This document shows, in pieces, positions 36,488 through 48,664 of a stretch of 64,000 nt of DNA. The notes under the pieces were generated by a model that was not told where the DNA came from, made no database searches, and was given only the letters and a program-made list of their open reading frames with translations. Made by a program: the position numbers and the translations under genes. Every line of letters starts with the position of its first letter. Within the stretch, counting starts at the first letter, position 1. Source of the DNA: Neelides folsomi (taxonomy: Eukaryota; Arthropoda; Collembola; Neelipleona; Neelidae); the NCBI GenBank assembly GCA_034687125.1, contig JAQGBZ010000009.1, forward strand, positions 516,829 to 580,828. The letters are read 5' to 3'.

Positions 36488-38499
36488 TTAATTAATGGTC
36501 TCAATTACTTCTCTTAAGAATTCTCGATCAATCTCAATGAGCATTCGTGGTTTGGCGGCTGTTCCGCTATTCACAATGATGTCATGATCAAGGAATTCGT
36601 TGAGATGTCCCCGGACTCCGTTTTCATTCGTAGCTATGAATTTCTTTTTACACTCCACGACGATGTCACGGAACTCGATGGGTCCTTTATCTCCTTGTTC
36701 TTCCTTCTTGAGTTGAAGCGTGGCAAGGACTTTGAATGCCTTCTTGGCATTTTCCGTCAGGGAGATGAGGACAGATTGGAGCGAGGCTTTGGAAGCAAAA
36801 GCGTCTTCTTCCTTCGTTCCTTTGGGATCCTTCATCTCCAACTCTTTCTTTGTGTAGTATTCGAACGTCGTGGCATCGACCCAGACAAAGTTGAACATTT
36901 CGCTCATTCGGGCATCCAGCCCTAAAATCAAATCAAAACAATTAGAATTGAACTGAATCTATCTTCTAAAAATTAAATCAATCTTCAATTTCTTAATTAA
37001 TCAATTAATTACTCACCGAGATATCCATTGATATTTTCCGTGGTGGCGATGATATTGATGAAATTCAATTGAACGAGGATGGAGAGAGCTTGAGTTAAAT
37101 CGGGGTGTTTGATGGCCAAATAGTCAAAATTGAAAATGAGGATGAAAATCTTTTCCATGTCTTGGAAATCTTTGTAGGATTTGTAAATGTCTCTGATAAA
37201 TACAAATATAACAATTTTATATAAATTCTCATGTAAAATTCATTTTGAGCCAAATGATATTAATTAAAATAATTACTCAGCAAATGATCCGACTCGACTT
37301 TCGACTGTTGAATTCGGCTTCGTTTTCTCGTTCTCTGACTCATTTTCGGTATCTTCCATCTGATCTTCATTTATTTCCATAATTACTCTTTTAATTCGAG
37401 TAAGGAACTGAAAAAATAAATTTAGGATAAACAATGTAAAAAATGACAAGGTTTAATTAAACTATAAAGAATGATATTCAAATCAACGACTCAAAAATGA
37501 TTCCTTACTTGTTTTCCGTTGATTCTGGGGTAAAGACCGTTGACTATGAATCTGTGATCGAATTCTAAATCTTCTTTTAGCATATTCATCACTTTAATCT
37601 TAGATCCAAATCCGTGAAGCATGACGGAAAATCCTTCGCTATAAGTACAACAATGAGAAATTAAATACAATTGACAAATTGGCAAATAATTCATGTTATT
37701 AAACAATAATTATTATATAATTATATTACCCAAGTAAAAAATGTATACGGTTAAATTGTTTCTTAATTTCATCAAGTCTCTTTGATTTCCCTTCTTCGTG
37801 GTCTTCATCGTCTGAACAAGGTCTCATGTTGTGATCACTTTTGGAAACAATCCGAGGTCGATTTCTGGAAGGACTTGTTTCATTTCCGCCTTCCATCTTC
37901 CTCTTCCCTTGAATTCTTCGTCTGGTGGTGAAGAAAACTTCTTGGCTTTTGCAATATTCGGAAGGACCGGGCTGGGTGCCACTTCTCGCCCGTCGAACCA
38001 ATTTCTTAAAATCCTCAGGAATTGTGACTTCTGAATATGTCTCCTCGTCTGACATCGAATCGAACTTTCTGGCAGCGAGTACGGATTGAAAGTTTCCCCT
38101 GGGAGCTTTATGCTCAACCTCTGTGGTAGGGGCTTCGTGTTCGACCTCGGTGGTGGATGCAATGAATTTGACCTCTGTGGTAGGGACTTCAGATTCAGCA
38201 ACTGTGGTTGATGGTTGTGATTCAACCGCTGTGGTGGCCACTTCGGATTCAACAACTATTTCCGAGCTTTTGGATTCGACCTCTTTGGCTGGGACTTGAG
38301 AATCATCCTCTGTGGTGGCGGCTTCAGATTCATCCTCTGTGGTGGCGGCTTCGGATTCATCCTCGGTGGTGGCGGCATCGGATTCGTCCTCTGTAGTACG
38401 ATTGCCAAATTCATCTTCATCTGAATCAATGTCCGCTTCTTGATTCGGATCTTTGTCCTTTTGGGCCTTTTTAACCTTCTTGCCGTTTCCTTCAGCCAT
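36488..38499 (-). CDS. ORC2: Origin recognition complex subunit 2
   Basis: ORC2 is part of the complex that marks replication origins and loads the MCM helicase. Five exons in transcript order are 37730-38499, 37509-37638, 37277-37407, 37017-37192 and 36488-36921. They give 1641 nt (546 aa; human is 577 aa). Family signatures are GFSVMLHGFGSK (the degenerate AAA+ Walker-like loop region), FIVNGLYPRINGKQ, IFILIFNFDYLA, INIIATTENING and a C-terminal winged helix (FRDIVVECKKKFIATNENGV, FLDHDIIV). The N-terminal third is an acidic, disordered Thr/Glu/Ser repeat region (about residues 35-131) unlike vertebrate ORC2. An additional in-frame 5' exon (38774-38947) splices to 38511 and could add about 62 residues before the start chosen here; see its own entry. 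The gene ends tail to tail with HIRA and diverges from THOC7. Confidence 0.93.
38107..38397 (-). repeat. Coding tandem repeats in the ORC2 N-terminus
   Basis: The reading frame holds four 9-residue units beginning TTEDES, TTEDES, TTEDES and TTEDDS. After these come more diverged 8-10-residue units such as VESEVATT, AESEVPTT and TTEVEHEAP. The DNA repeats with a period of about 27 bp. The units are acidic and Thr-rich, so this is probably a disordered, phosphorylatable linker that expanded by slippage. Confidence 0.85.
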
Positions 38500-38773
38500 T
38501 TGATCTAATTTCTAAAATAATATTTAATTCAATTAGTAAAATTTAACTCTATTGGAGTGGCGTGGCAATTGCCAATATCTAAACATTATGTCTTTTCTTC
38601 ACTCCCAATCCAACCCAATTCTGCATAAAACTTAATTTGAATAAAAGGAGAAGTTAAAATTTTCTTCAGATATACCGCAAAAACGTTTATAAAATATAAT
38701 TTATTGGTAAAATATAATTGTTAATTGGCTTACAAAGTGATAATTAAACGGAATTTGAATTTAATTGTTTCAC

Positions 38774-38947
38774 CTTAAATTTGCCAAGAGTTCGCAATCT
38801 TTGTAAATTGTTGGCGACGGAGTTTTTTATCGCGTTGCAGCAGGTGAATACGTTTTCTGCTACTGAAGGCATATTTGGTAAGTTGCGAGTGTTTGTCAAA
38901 GTGGAATAGGGAAGTTGCATGGAGAGTGTGCCGGTCCTGCGATTCAA
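38774..38947 (-). CDS. Possible extra 5' exon of ORC2
   Basis: An ATG at 38947 opens 58 codons that end exactly at a donor (AAG|GTGAAA). A clean acceptor ends at 38512, twelve bases before the ORC2 ATG used above. Splicing the two keeps one frame (GKFK-KLDQ-MAEGN), so the protein could be about 608 aa. The chance of staying in frame is one in three, and the added residues do not match an ORC2 region that I know. It could equally be a 5' UTR exon. Confidence 0.35.
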
Positions 38948-39397
38948 TTTATCCCATCCAATCCATTCACTTTACACCAAGGTTTAAATCTCCTTCTCTT
39001 CTGCAAGCAAATCGCAAATCAAATCTGCAATTCTGCAAATAAAAAGTAAGTTTAAAATTAAAGTCTAATTTAAACACTTTAACTCTTCGTCTTAATTATT
39101 ATCTTGACGATTATTAACATATTAACATCGTCTCTAAGCTCGATTCTTCTTTCTTTCTTTTTATTAGCCTGATTTATAATATTAACTTGATTTTATAATC
39201 CGGATTTAGCATCGAGACAAACGGACGACGCTAACTTACGTTTCGCTGTCATATTAAACTTTTAAGGTAAATCTTAATGACATTCAACTAAACGTTTTAA
39301 AACCCAACTTATTGCTCCATATTTTATAACAAAATTATAAAAGTAACAATACTTTAAATCTAATTTTGATTAATTATTATTGAGATTAGGCTTGAAC
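38948..39397. promoter_or_regulatory. ORC2 / THOC7 divergent promoter and THOC7 5' UTR
   Basis: ORC2 and THOC7 are transcribed away from each other here. On the plus strand, a donor (AAAAA|GTAAGT, near 39045) and an acceptor before GCTTGAACATG (near 39390) suggest that THOC7 has a spliced 5' UTR, with its intron just upstream of the ATG. Confidence 0.4.
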
Positions 39398-40462
39398 ATG
39401 GCTGGACCTCTTGATAGCCACGTGTTGGGTGAGTTATTTACTCAATTATATTTAAATGATATTGACGTCTTGACCAACTTAATGTTAATTTCACATGTAC
39501 ACTTAATTGTATTAAGAATTTACTTGCAATTTGTAAATTTAAATCACATCTTTATTTCCTTTATAGATGAAGTTGTTAAAAAGCGTCTTCTCAATGACGG
39601 CGACGGCGTTGGGGATGACAAAAGATTCGCGCAACTTATTAAGGACTTTCATGACCTTATGAGTAATCCCATTGTAACGGAAGATTGGTAATTAAAAATA
39701 TTCAAAGATTAATTATTATTGCTAGGAAGAAATTACTTTTTTCAAATATGTTTATTGAAATATGGATTGGAAATTAATTAACTTGATTTCATCTAGCGCT
39801 GCATTGCTGGATCGAATCAAGGCAGGGATTGAGCAAGTGAAGCACAATGCGATTAGAGACTTTGTCGCCGTGGATCTGAACGAGGATACTTCAGATCGAT
39901 TCCTCGAAGTGCGGGAACAAATAACAACGAACATTGCTGAAACTCAAGAGGAGATCGTGGAGTTGAAAGTCCATTTAGCCGAAGCACAAAAACAGCGGAA
40001 ATACTCTGCCGAGTACGACACACTTGCCAGACTCATTGACACCCAACCAGACAGAGTTGAGACGGAAAATCGTCTCAAGAAACTCTCAGCAGACACTGAG
40101 TCTTACACGGTAACATTTTTAACCCATATGTTATAATTATTACCTTTGAATTGATTAAATATTTAATTAATTATTATATATGGTCATCATTCACTAATGT
40201 CTTAATTGAGCAAATTTTGTTTAAAATTCTTTTCTTCGTATAACAGAAGATGAAGAAATGCTTGGAAAAGAATTACAAGATGCGAGAACATACCATGCAT
40301 TTGGTGAGGCCTGTGGTGGAGAGCTTGCAGAATTTCGTCACCGAAATGGCCAACCCTTCCTCCACAATTTCGCAAAAGAACCGCGAGCGAGAAAACTATT
40401 CAGATTTGTCTGAAAGTGGAGAAGACGACGGATCAGCTCCAGCGTCTAAACCTAATCCTTAG
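39398..40462 (+). CDS. THOC7: THO complex subunit 7 (mRNA export)
   Basis: THOC7 is a coiled-coil subunit of the THO/TREX complex, which couples transcription to mRNA export. Four coding exons are 39398-39428, 39567-39687, 39797-40109 and 40247-40462. They give 681 nt (226 aa; human is 204 aa). The family signature DEVVKKRLLNDGDGVGDDKR is clear. Long coiled-coil helices follow (AAETQ-type heptads from about 85 to 165, including YDTLARLIDTQPDR). The C-terminus is a Ser/Asp/Glu-rich tail. The start ATG follows an acceptor-like sequence, so the 5' UTR is probably spliced. A poly(A) signal lies about 120 bp past the stop. THOC7 converges with UBTD. Confidence 0.92.
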
Positions 40463-40582
40463 ACTTACAATTAGACAATATTGTTTATTTACCCCAATTC
40501 ATTGATTGTTTTCTCAATCCAGTCTCAATGAATTACCCCAAGTACAAGTACAAATACATTATCATGAATGATATCCTAAATG

Positions 40583-40588
40583 AATAAA
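40583..40588 (+). promoter_or_regulatory. AATAAA poly(A) signal, THOC7
   Basis: A canonical hexamer lies about 120 bp downstream of the THOC7 stop codon, within the 311-bp gap to the convergent UBTD stop. Confidence 0.45.
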
Positions 40589-40773
40589 AACATCATTTTT
40601 GTACCGTTAATTAATTATGTTTTTAAATATGACCGAAATGTTAAGATGAGGTTTAAAAATGAGCTTATCATTTAAAATGAGGTTTACAAAGGAGCAGATT
40701 AAAACACTTAGATTTGTTTATTGAATTTTTGTTGTGGTCGCCGTGGTATTATTGAAGTAGGGATCGCGATAAT

Positions 40774-41621
40774 TCATTCGAGTGGATTTGGATACACGAC
40801 CTGAATCACGTGTCCAGGAGGGATTGCGAGGTCGGAGATGCGGGTGCCGTCTGGGAGGAGTCGTCCCCCGTAGAACCATCTTTGTCCCCCGGGGGTAGTA
40901 AGTGCCAGTCGAGCTTTGGCCATGGCCACTGAGTCGGAGGGTCGAACTCGGAGGGTCGTTTCTCTCCCTGCAGCTGTGAGTCGGAGTCGGAGGGTAACCG
41001 AGAAACCGTCATCTGAGAGATTCGGGCTGGGCGGAAGAGCTGGCGAGCTTTCCCCCTCACATAGATTCGTTGGCTTGGATAGGCAGTAAAAGGGGACGTG
41101 GTAACGATTGCCCAATTCATCATACGCCTCACTCAAACTCCCTTCAAGGAATCAAATTAAAATTAATGTAATTAATTAATGTTACATTTATATAATTTGA
41201 TTGATTGTCCAATTAATTACCTTGTGGTATGTAAACATTGGCGCCATCAATGATGGCTTGTGCGAGATCATTGTCTCCTGATTCATAAGCATTTGTTGCT
41301 GCCCTCAGTGCATCCCAAATCTCCTTCCTTCCGTCATAGGCCGATGCTGTGTCCCAAAACTCGTCTCTTTTGCTCGTAAGCTGCCCGATGGTCATGGGAA
41401 CTTCTGATCGCCACTTCGCCGCTGCTTCGACCTTCAACCGCTGAGTTTTCACGGCTGTATTGGTTCATTATTAAATTAGCAAATGAAAAGAATTATGAGA
41501 ATATTTAATTACAATATAGAATTATTTAATTTCGCAATTATCATTTACCTATCCTGCTCTTACCGTAAGGTTGCGGTTGTTCACTTTGAGTATACCGTGA
41601 TCTCCGGATGCAATTACCCAT
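40774..41621 (-). CDS. UBTD: Ubiquitin domain-containing protein (UBTD1/UBTD2 orthologue)
   Basis: Three coding exons in transcript order are 41564-41621, 41221-41454 and 40774-41141. They give 660 nt (219 aa; human UBTD1 is 227 aa). The protein begins MGNCIRRSR, which fits N-myristoylation and cysteine acylation and matches the MGNC start of the vertebrate proteins. The conserved UBTD N-terminal domain follows ([64 protein letters not shown]). The C-terminus is a ubiquitin-like fold ([20 protein letters not shown]). In vertebrates this family binds UBE2D enzymes and affects p53 and YAP turnover; that role is inferred here. All introns are GT-AG. Confidence 0.93.
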
Positions 41622-43714
41622 CTTTCTTCCCCTTATGGATTTCTCACTTACAACTGGATGGTAATAATGGTCACCATTTTGAAATAAATCTGATAATGAA
41701 ATAAATTTAGCAAATCAATTATAGCTTTTCATGAAAGTGAAAATTGGAGAAAAATTCAAATGGCAATGATTGAATGAAAAAATGTTGCGTAGTTGTTACT
41801 TACATATAAAACGAACTTAACTTTACAAACAATCAATTGCGCAAAGGATTAATCGGATTCGGGATCCAACTGCTGTTAAAATCTGTAAAATTAATTAAAA
41901 TTTTCTCAAATAAAATTTCTCCGTCTTCTTCACTTTAACTTTCTGCGAATCTCCTTTGATAGAGCGGCTTTTAGCACTGAGACAATTTTATTATTTTTTA
42001 TTATTTATTGCTATGGGAAAAATCATTAATGATGAAATGATGAAGTTTAAAACAATGATATTCATACAACCTATTAATATTTCAAAAACTTGCCATGATT
42101 TTACTCAATTTGAGTTATTATTACTCAAGTTTAATGAGGAAAGATAATATAACTAACCAAGATAAACAGAAAAGAGGACAGACAATAATGTTTTGATTTT
42201 GGTTCTTTGTCATCTCGAAGGTCTCAATTAGAACATAATTACTCTTATTAGTGTAAATGATTTTAGATCAATGAAAAGTGTTATCGTTTAAGGTCACTTA
42301 ACGCCATTCTTTCAATTTAAATTCATTCCAATACCCATTCATGTACATGAATGAAAATTTGACAAACCATAATCGAATTGTATTTAAAATGAAAAGTGTC
42401 CCTTTCTGAAGGGCCTTCATCTTTGACCTTTGAGTAAATAATCCTTGAGCTTGAGTCCAATGATGCTAATGGGGATGATCCAAGAGGACCCTTGGGAATT
42501 AAAGTGAGAAATGTGAAACTAACGGGAAAGTGATCTCAATGGGTCAATAGAACATGAGGTGATTAATTACGATTGTCGTCTCGGCTGCCCGCTCGACGAG
42601 ATATGCAGAGTCTGAGGAAGACAATGACGGGGCGTTTGGTGGAGTTTTGTCCGATTCGGAGATCCTTCTATTTAACCCAATATTTATTTGTCAATCCCAG
42701 CGAGGATCCCCCACACAATGATGGATAGATCCTTTTTTTATATGTGTGATCATGAAGGGTAAAACCTGCGAGAGTTGAATCCTCCTCCCCCGCGTCCTTG
42801 AATTTCCACACACCTCAATCATTTCACCTGTGATTCCTCATGCATTAGTCCCAAGAGGATTATTTATTTATTTAGGTAGTCTAGTAGGAGCTGGAACTGG
42901 TCCTAGTCTTTAATTCTAGTTAATCTGTGATTTGTCAATTGGGGAGGATTTGTCATCCGGGGGATCTGGTGCCAAAGGTATTTTCATTTTCTTATCCACG
43001 TTCCTTCCCACATGTATTTTGGGTCCACATGGAGGAACCAGGAACCACATGTTATTATTATTTGGGGGTAAAAAGTCAATTTGGATAATTGTAAGGAATT
43101 AATGGCAATATGATCCTATTCAATTTAGTAAACAACAAATGACCATTCCTTAATAATATTCCACACTTCCTCTTTCACCCATAACCTCATAAGTCATAAT
43201 TAAATAATTTGAAGTGTTTAACCTTAAACGTCATTAATTATATTTATTTGTCATCACAATCATTATTTGTATTAACAAATAATGATTTAAAATGTCTCGT
43301 GTTATCAATTGTCCATTTAATGCATGTATTCAACAGTTTATTGCCATAGTCATAAAAGTTAATAACAATTATCGGAACTGGCAGGGCTGTGAACATGTAA
43401 TTGGATTCACTCAATGTTGTTGACTTGTTGGAATGAATGATTTGCGCCGCTCGGTTATTGTGCCTTGTTTGAATAATAAGAGTTAATATATATGCATATA
43501 TACAGTCATTAAACTCAATTACCATATGTGTCTTTGAGTTGGTTAGACACGTATACTTATTTGTTTCTTGAGACATATCTTATCAAAAGGATTATCATTT
43601 GCCGTCTGGAGTGATTGGTTCAATTGTTCCTTACCATAATTTTACACTCTCCAAAGAAGTGCGTCCATTAAGATAAGCATTTTATGTTCACACCACACAT
43701 AGGATCGAGAACAT
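41622..43714. other. UBTD / ATP13A intergenic region
   Basis: This 2.1 kb lies between two divergent genes and should hold both promoters and the first ATP13A 5' UTR exon. A patch of higher GC around 42570-42670 is open on both strands for about 34 codons but has no splice partners that I can support. A donor at 43714/43715 and an acceptor ending at 43788 mark a 74-bp intron in the ATP13A 5' UTR. I recognise nothing else. Confidence 0.4.
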
Positions 43715-43798
43715 GTGAGTGTAATAAGAGTTAATTCCTCCTATTAAATTAATTATAAAAATTAACCCAGACTGACTTTCTCTTGCAGGAATCCAGGA

Positions 43799-43846
43799 AT
43801 GGTCGCCCCAAGCTCCTCCTCTTGTCACAACGGGGCAAAGAGTTGA
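43799..43846 (+). promoter_or_regulatory. Upstream ORF in the ATP13A 5' UTR
   Basis: An ATG codes for 15 residues (MVAPSSSSCHNGAKS) and stops 34 bp before the ATP13A start, in a different frame. It could dampen translation of the main frame. The reading is direct; the effect is inferred. Confidence 0.4.
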
Positions 43847-43880
43847 CCAAGCTACAAGTATCTGAGAATGTTCTGAAGCC

Positions 43881-46800
43881 ATGGGTTCGTCGCCGAGGAA
43901 AAGCCCTTCGCTGCCAAGGGACTATGAGCAGTTGGCCCCCGCAGAAGTGCCGCCACTCCGCGGCTTTGTCCACTCCTTGCCAAGACGAGTCTTGTATTGG
44001 ATTTTCTGCGTCCTGACAGGAGGAATTCCGCTGCTCCTCTCTCGATGGTCGCCGACCTTCCGTCTCGTGGCCCAATGTCGACCCACATCACTCTCAATGG
44101 CCACGTTCGTCCTCATCGAGGACGAGTGCGGGAAGAAGGACGTGGTCCAAGTAAAGGAGCTCATGCTCCCGCCCTGCTCCACACCAGAACCAGCCTCGCC
44201 CGTCCATCCGCTCCTTACGCCCATAAGGCTCCGATACTTCCTCTTCCACCAAGAAAGATTCGTATGGTCGGAGTCAGCTAACGGCTTTTCAAAGATTGGC
44301 GGACTCGATGGCATCACCGCGGCGCGACTTTTAGACGACTTTGAAGGATTTTCCCACTCAAGGCGACAACAACTGTAAGCTACTCCATATTTCATTGAAA
44401 TTAACGTATGCTACAAATAATTAATCATTACGATTAGTAATGACTCCACCATTGTAGTTAACCTCATAATTAAGTTAAGAATTGACCTTTTAATTATGTT
44501 TGAGCAGAAGGACTTTGTATGGGCCCAATCGTATGGAAGTGGAGGTCAAGAGCTATTGGACGCTTCTGGTCGAAGAAGTTCTGAATCCTTTTTACTTCTT
44601 CCAACTTGCGTCAGTGGTCTTGTGGACGATTGATCACTACGTTTACTACGCTTCCTGTGTCGTCATTGTCTCGGTGCTATCCATTGCGCTTTCACTCTTT
44701 GAAACCAAACAACAATTGCAACTCCTGGCCAAAATGGCAAATTCTCCTGACACTATTGTGACTGTGAGAAGGGGGAATACAGGCAATAAGATTTACATAT
44801 ATTAAATCTAGTTAGATTAATAAACTTTTATTTTATAAACCACAAATTCCTAAACTAGGTTCATTTTATGTGTTGACAGAAGAGGAATTGAGCAGCAGCG
44901 ATTTGGTCCCTGGTGATGTTCTTCTCATTCCTGGAGGTGGAATGGTTCTTCCATGTGATTGCGTCCTCCTTGCGGGCTCTTGTCTTGTTAATGAAAGCAT
45001 GTTGACCGGCGAAAGCGTTCCTGTAGCCAAATCAGCTCTTCCTCGATCACCTGACATTTACACTGGAGAGTCCATGAAGAGACACACCTTGTTTGCTGGA
45101 ACTGTGGTGCTCCAAACGAGATTCTACGCTGGAAATAAAGTACAATTAATTCTGTTCCACTATTTAATTAATTATGAACGATTGACAATTAATGGTCAAT
45201 TAATTCCAATTAATTCTAAATTGGAGTTTTATTGGTGAATGAAGGTGGCGTGTCTAGTCTCTCGAACTGGTTTCAGAACACAAAAAGGCTCTCTCATCCG
45301 ATCTATTCTTTATCCAAAGGAAGTTGCTTTTGGGCTTTATGCAGATGCTTTCAAGTTCATGGGTTTCCTCTGTCTTGTGGCTTCACTTGGAATGGCATAT
45401 GCGGCTCATTTATACATTGAAAGAGGAGTGAGTTCATTATTTAAAATAATTAAAAAATTATTTAATCATTTAAAATTAAAAACTATTTATGTATTGTATT
45501 GAGTGTATTGCTAGTATGGTAATGAATGCTGATGGAATATTTGAAATAATTCTTTTGATTATTTAAGAGTTCCTGGCTCGTGATGATTGTGAGATGTTTG
45601 GACATTGTGACCATCGTCGTTCCTCCTGCTCTTCCAGCTGCCATGACAGTGGCCACTGTGTACGCTCAATCTCGACTCAAAGCCCAGCTCATCTTTTGCA
45701 TCTCGCCTGGACGTATCAATTTCTGCGGAAAGCTCAGGCTTGTCTGCTTTGACAAAACAGGGACTTTGACTGAGGATGGGCTCGATTTCACTTTGGCTAT
45801 CCCGGCCAATGAGGATGGATTCGAAGAGGCTGTTCGCGAACTTTCAGCTTTGCCCTCAACCTCTCCGTTACTTAGAACCATGGCCACGTGTCACTCACTC
45901 ACTCACATTGGACCAAACATTGTAGGAGATCCCCTAGATCTCAAAATGTTTGGAGCTACAAAATGGGTAAATAAATTAAGATTTATTTAAACTTGGTTCT
46001 AAGGCCTTAATAAACATACTCACATAAATAATAGAACAAGATATGCATTTTATAAACAACATTTAATCAATGTGACTGACATGTGAGATTAAATGATGTA
46101 TTTTTAATTATACTTTTAGGAACTTGAAGAGCCGATGATGAGTGATGGTGGAAGTCATCGGTTTGATCTTCTCACCCCGACGGTTGTCAAAGGACCAGAT
46201 GTTGAGTTGGGAGTCATTCGCGAATTGGAATTCAGCCCTCAGCTACAACGGATGTCTGTGATCGTACGAGGACTCGAGGGTGGAATGGAGCTTTATTGCA
46301 AAGGAGCCCCTGAACGAGTTCGCCCTCTTTGCCATTCCGTTCCAGCCGATTTCGACAGGGTTTTAGACTCTTTCACGGTTCGGGGACATCGGGTGTTGGC
46401 CGTTGCCTGGCGCCCGCTTCCATCACTCTCTTGGCATCATTCCCAAAGGGCTGTTCGCGACGAGCTGGAGAAAGATCTCATTTTCTGTGGTCTCCTCGTG
46501 ATGCAAAATTCCCTCAAAAAAGCAACTGTACCTGTCATTGATGAATTAAGAGCTGCGGCCCTCCGTTGTGTCATGGTCACTGGGGACAATATGCTAACTG
46601 CACTGAGTGTGGCCAGAGAATGTGGAATGATCCCAACTTGCGATAAGGCACGATTATTTAAACTAATAATTATAAACTCATTATGTATTTATATTACTAA
46701 GGACTAATAAATAATATTAAATTAGGTTGTGGTTGTGTCAGCGGATGACGAAGGAACAATCGAATATCAACTTGCAGCGACACATTATGAGCCAATCGAA

Positions 46801-48456
46801 CAGACCAAAGCGGACACTTCGGATAATGAAGAAACCGTGCGATCAGAATCCGTCATTGACCTCGACCTTCTTCTGCCCATTGAAGTCGAGGGACAGAAAT
46901 TGGTCAAGCTGTCAGATACAAATTACCATTTCGCACTTAATGGACGAACTTGGGCCATTTTGCTCAAAACGGCTTCAAGGGAAACGTTGCAACGAATCAT
47001 TGCCAAAGGGACTGTTTTTGCCAGAATGCCCCCAGAAGCTAAAATGCAATTAGTGGAAGCCTTACAGGTCTCAATCTATTAAACTTGATCTTAATTACTA
47101 TTATTAATTTTTTTCTAGTAATTGAAATTAATTTATTAAAATTATTAAAATCTAATTAATTTATATTTAATTATTTAATTTAAACGAAGGAACTTGAATA
47201 CGTTGTGGCGATGTGTGGGGATGGAGCCAACGATTGCAGTGCATTAAAAGCAGCCCATGTTGGGATTTCGCTCTCTGAGGCAGAAGCTTCGGTGGCGGCT
47301 CCGTTCACGTCTAAAGTGGCTGACGTTTCTTGTGTACCGGCAGTGGTTCGTGAGGGACGTTGCGCCTTGGCCACGTCTTTCGCCACGTTCAAATTCATGG
47401 CTCTCTACTCGATGGTTCAATTCACGACCGTTTTGCTCCTATATGCTGTAAAACATTGATTTATTTAATTAATCTATTTTTTAAATAAATAAATGTTACA
47501 AGATGATTGTAAAATTTTTGTTTTTAGAATTGGACCAATTTAGCTGATATGCAGTTTCTATTTATTGACCTTGGGATCATCACGACTGTAGCAGTTGTGA
47601 TGGGTCGTACGGGGCCGTACCATCGTCTTGTACCGGAAGAACCCATGGGGAGCCTCGTGACCTTCCAGAACGTCTTCTCCATCTCTTCTCAAATTTTGGC
47701 TGCAATGGCCGTCCAAGTCTCGGCTCTTCTCTTCCTCAGGACTCAGCCCTGGTTTGAGCCAGTAAAGCCTAAGGACGGTGATGAGCTTATTACCAAGTGT
47801 TGGGAGACGACTACTCTCTTTTCAGTATCAACATTCCAATATATTCTGCTGGCCGTAGTATTTTCCAAAGGACCGCCGTTTAGAAAACCATTCTATACCA
47901 ATAGTAACTCCAATAATATTATTAACCATTCCTAATTAAAATTTTAATGTCAGAGATTGAATTTGGGCTGGTTGTTGTTATAGGTTATTTCATTGGTCTC
48001 GTGGCGGTGCTCGTTGGACTTTCAGTCATAATCGCCATTTATCCTCCTGACATCGTCGCTCACATTCTCGACCTCGAGCCGCTCAGTGGGATTGAAGGAA
48101 TTGCCAAAAATGAGTTCAGATTTTCATTGCTGCTTTTCCCTGTGGCCAATTTAGTCCTTGCCTTTGCATTGGAAGTAATGACCCCAAAATTCATTTTTTA
48201 TAACTTATTAATTTTATCTATAATATTTTATCTAAACTAAGTAATTACAAATATATATCTATTACAATAATAATTTTGAGAACCAATGAAAAATAAGTTG
48301 AGGACTAAACTTTGATTCATTTTCCAGTATGGAATTGCTGAAAATCCAGTATTGAAAAACTTTCGGCTATTTGGGAAAAAGCACAATAGAAAGTACGAGG
48401 AAGTCCTGGAGGATCTCGCATCAAATCTCTCCTGGCCTCCGATCAAGTCTCCTTAA
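43881..48456 (+). CDS. ATP13A: P5B-type cation-transporting ATPase (ATP13A2/ATP13A3 family)
   Basis: P5B ATPases are endo-lysosomal membrane pumps; ATP13A2 and ATP13A3 export polyamines from the lumen. Eleven coding exons are 43881-44374, 44508-44782, 44859-45139, 45245-45427, 45568-45966, 46120-46647, 46726-47067, 47190-47447, 47528-47903, 47954-48174 and 48328-48456. They give 3486 nt (1161 aa). Key elements are the conserved [10 protein letters not shown], the actuator TGES (about 306), the P5B-specific M4 motif PPALP (about 430, where P5A pumps have PPELP), the phosphorylation site DKTGTLTED with Asp at about 473, MVTGDN, and the hinge GDGAND (about 844). QFLFIDL starts the C-terminal membrane segments. 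Oddities: introns 2 and 6 both need GC donors (CAG|GCAATA and AAG|GCACGA) to keep the frame. The first ATG is preceded in frame by a stop, so the start is secure. Which vertebrate paralogue it matches cannot be decided. Confidence 0.94.
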
Positions 48457-48490
48457 ATTTCTATCTCTGTCCCAGATATTTATTAAAAAC

Positions 48491-48496
48491 AATAAA
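48491..48496 (+). promoter_or_regulatory. AATAAA poly(A) signal, ATP13A
   Basis: A canonical hexamer lies 35 bp past the ATP13A stop codon, inside the 208-bp gap to the convergent WDR19 stop. Confidence 0.5.
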
Positions 48497-48664
48497 CGAA
48501 CATTGAGACATTCCATTGCACTTCTTCTTTATTCAACAATATAGATATACACAATACACATATTTGATTCACTTGACTCAATTTTGACTTAGTTAGCATT
48601 CCTAATATTTACAGGGTCATTTATACAAATAAATAAATAGTTTCAACCATGCCGAGGGAATCCA

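Noticed and set aside
36584-36925. 113-codon plus-strand frame opposite ORC2
   Set aside because: It is the antisense shadow of the conserved ORC2 C-terminal exon.
42560-42680. GC-richer patch open on both strands between UBTD and ATP13A
   Set aside because: It is only about 34 codons with no supported splice sites. It is more likely promoter or 5' UTR of ATP13A.
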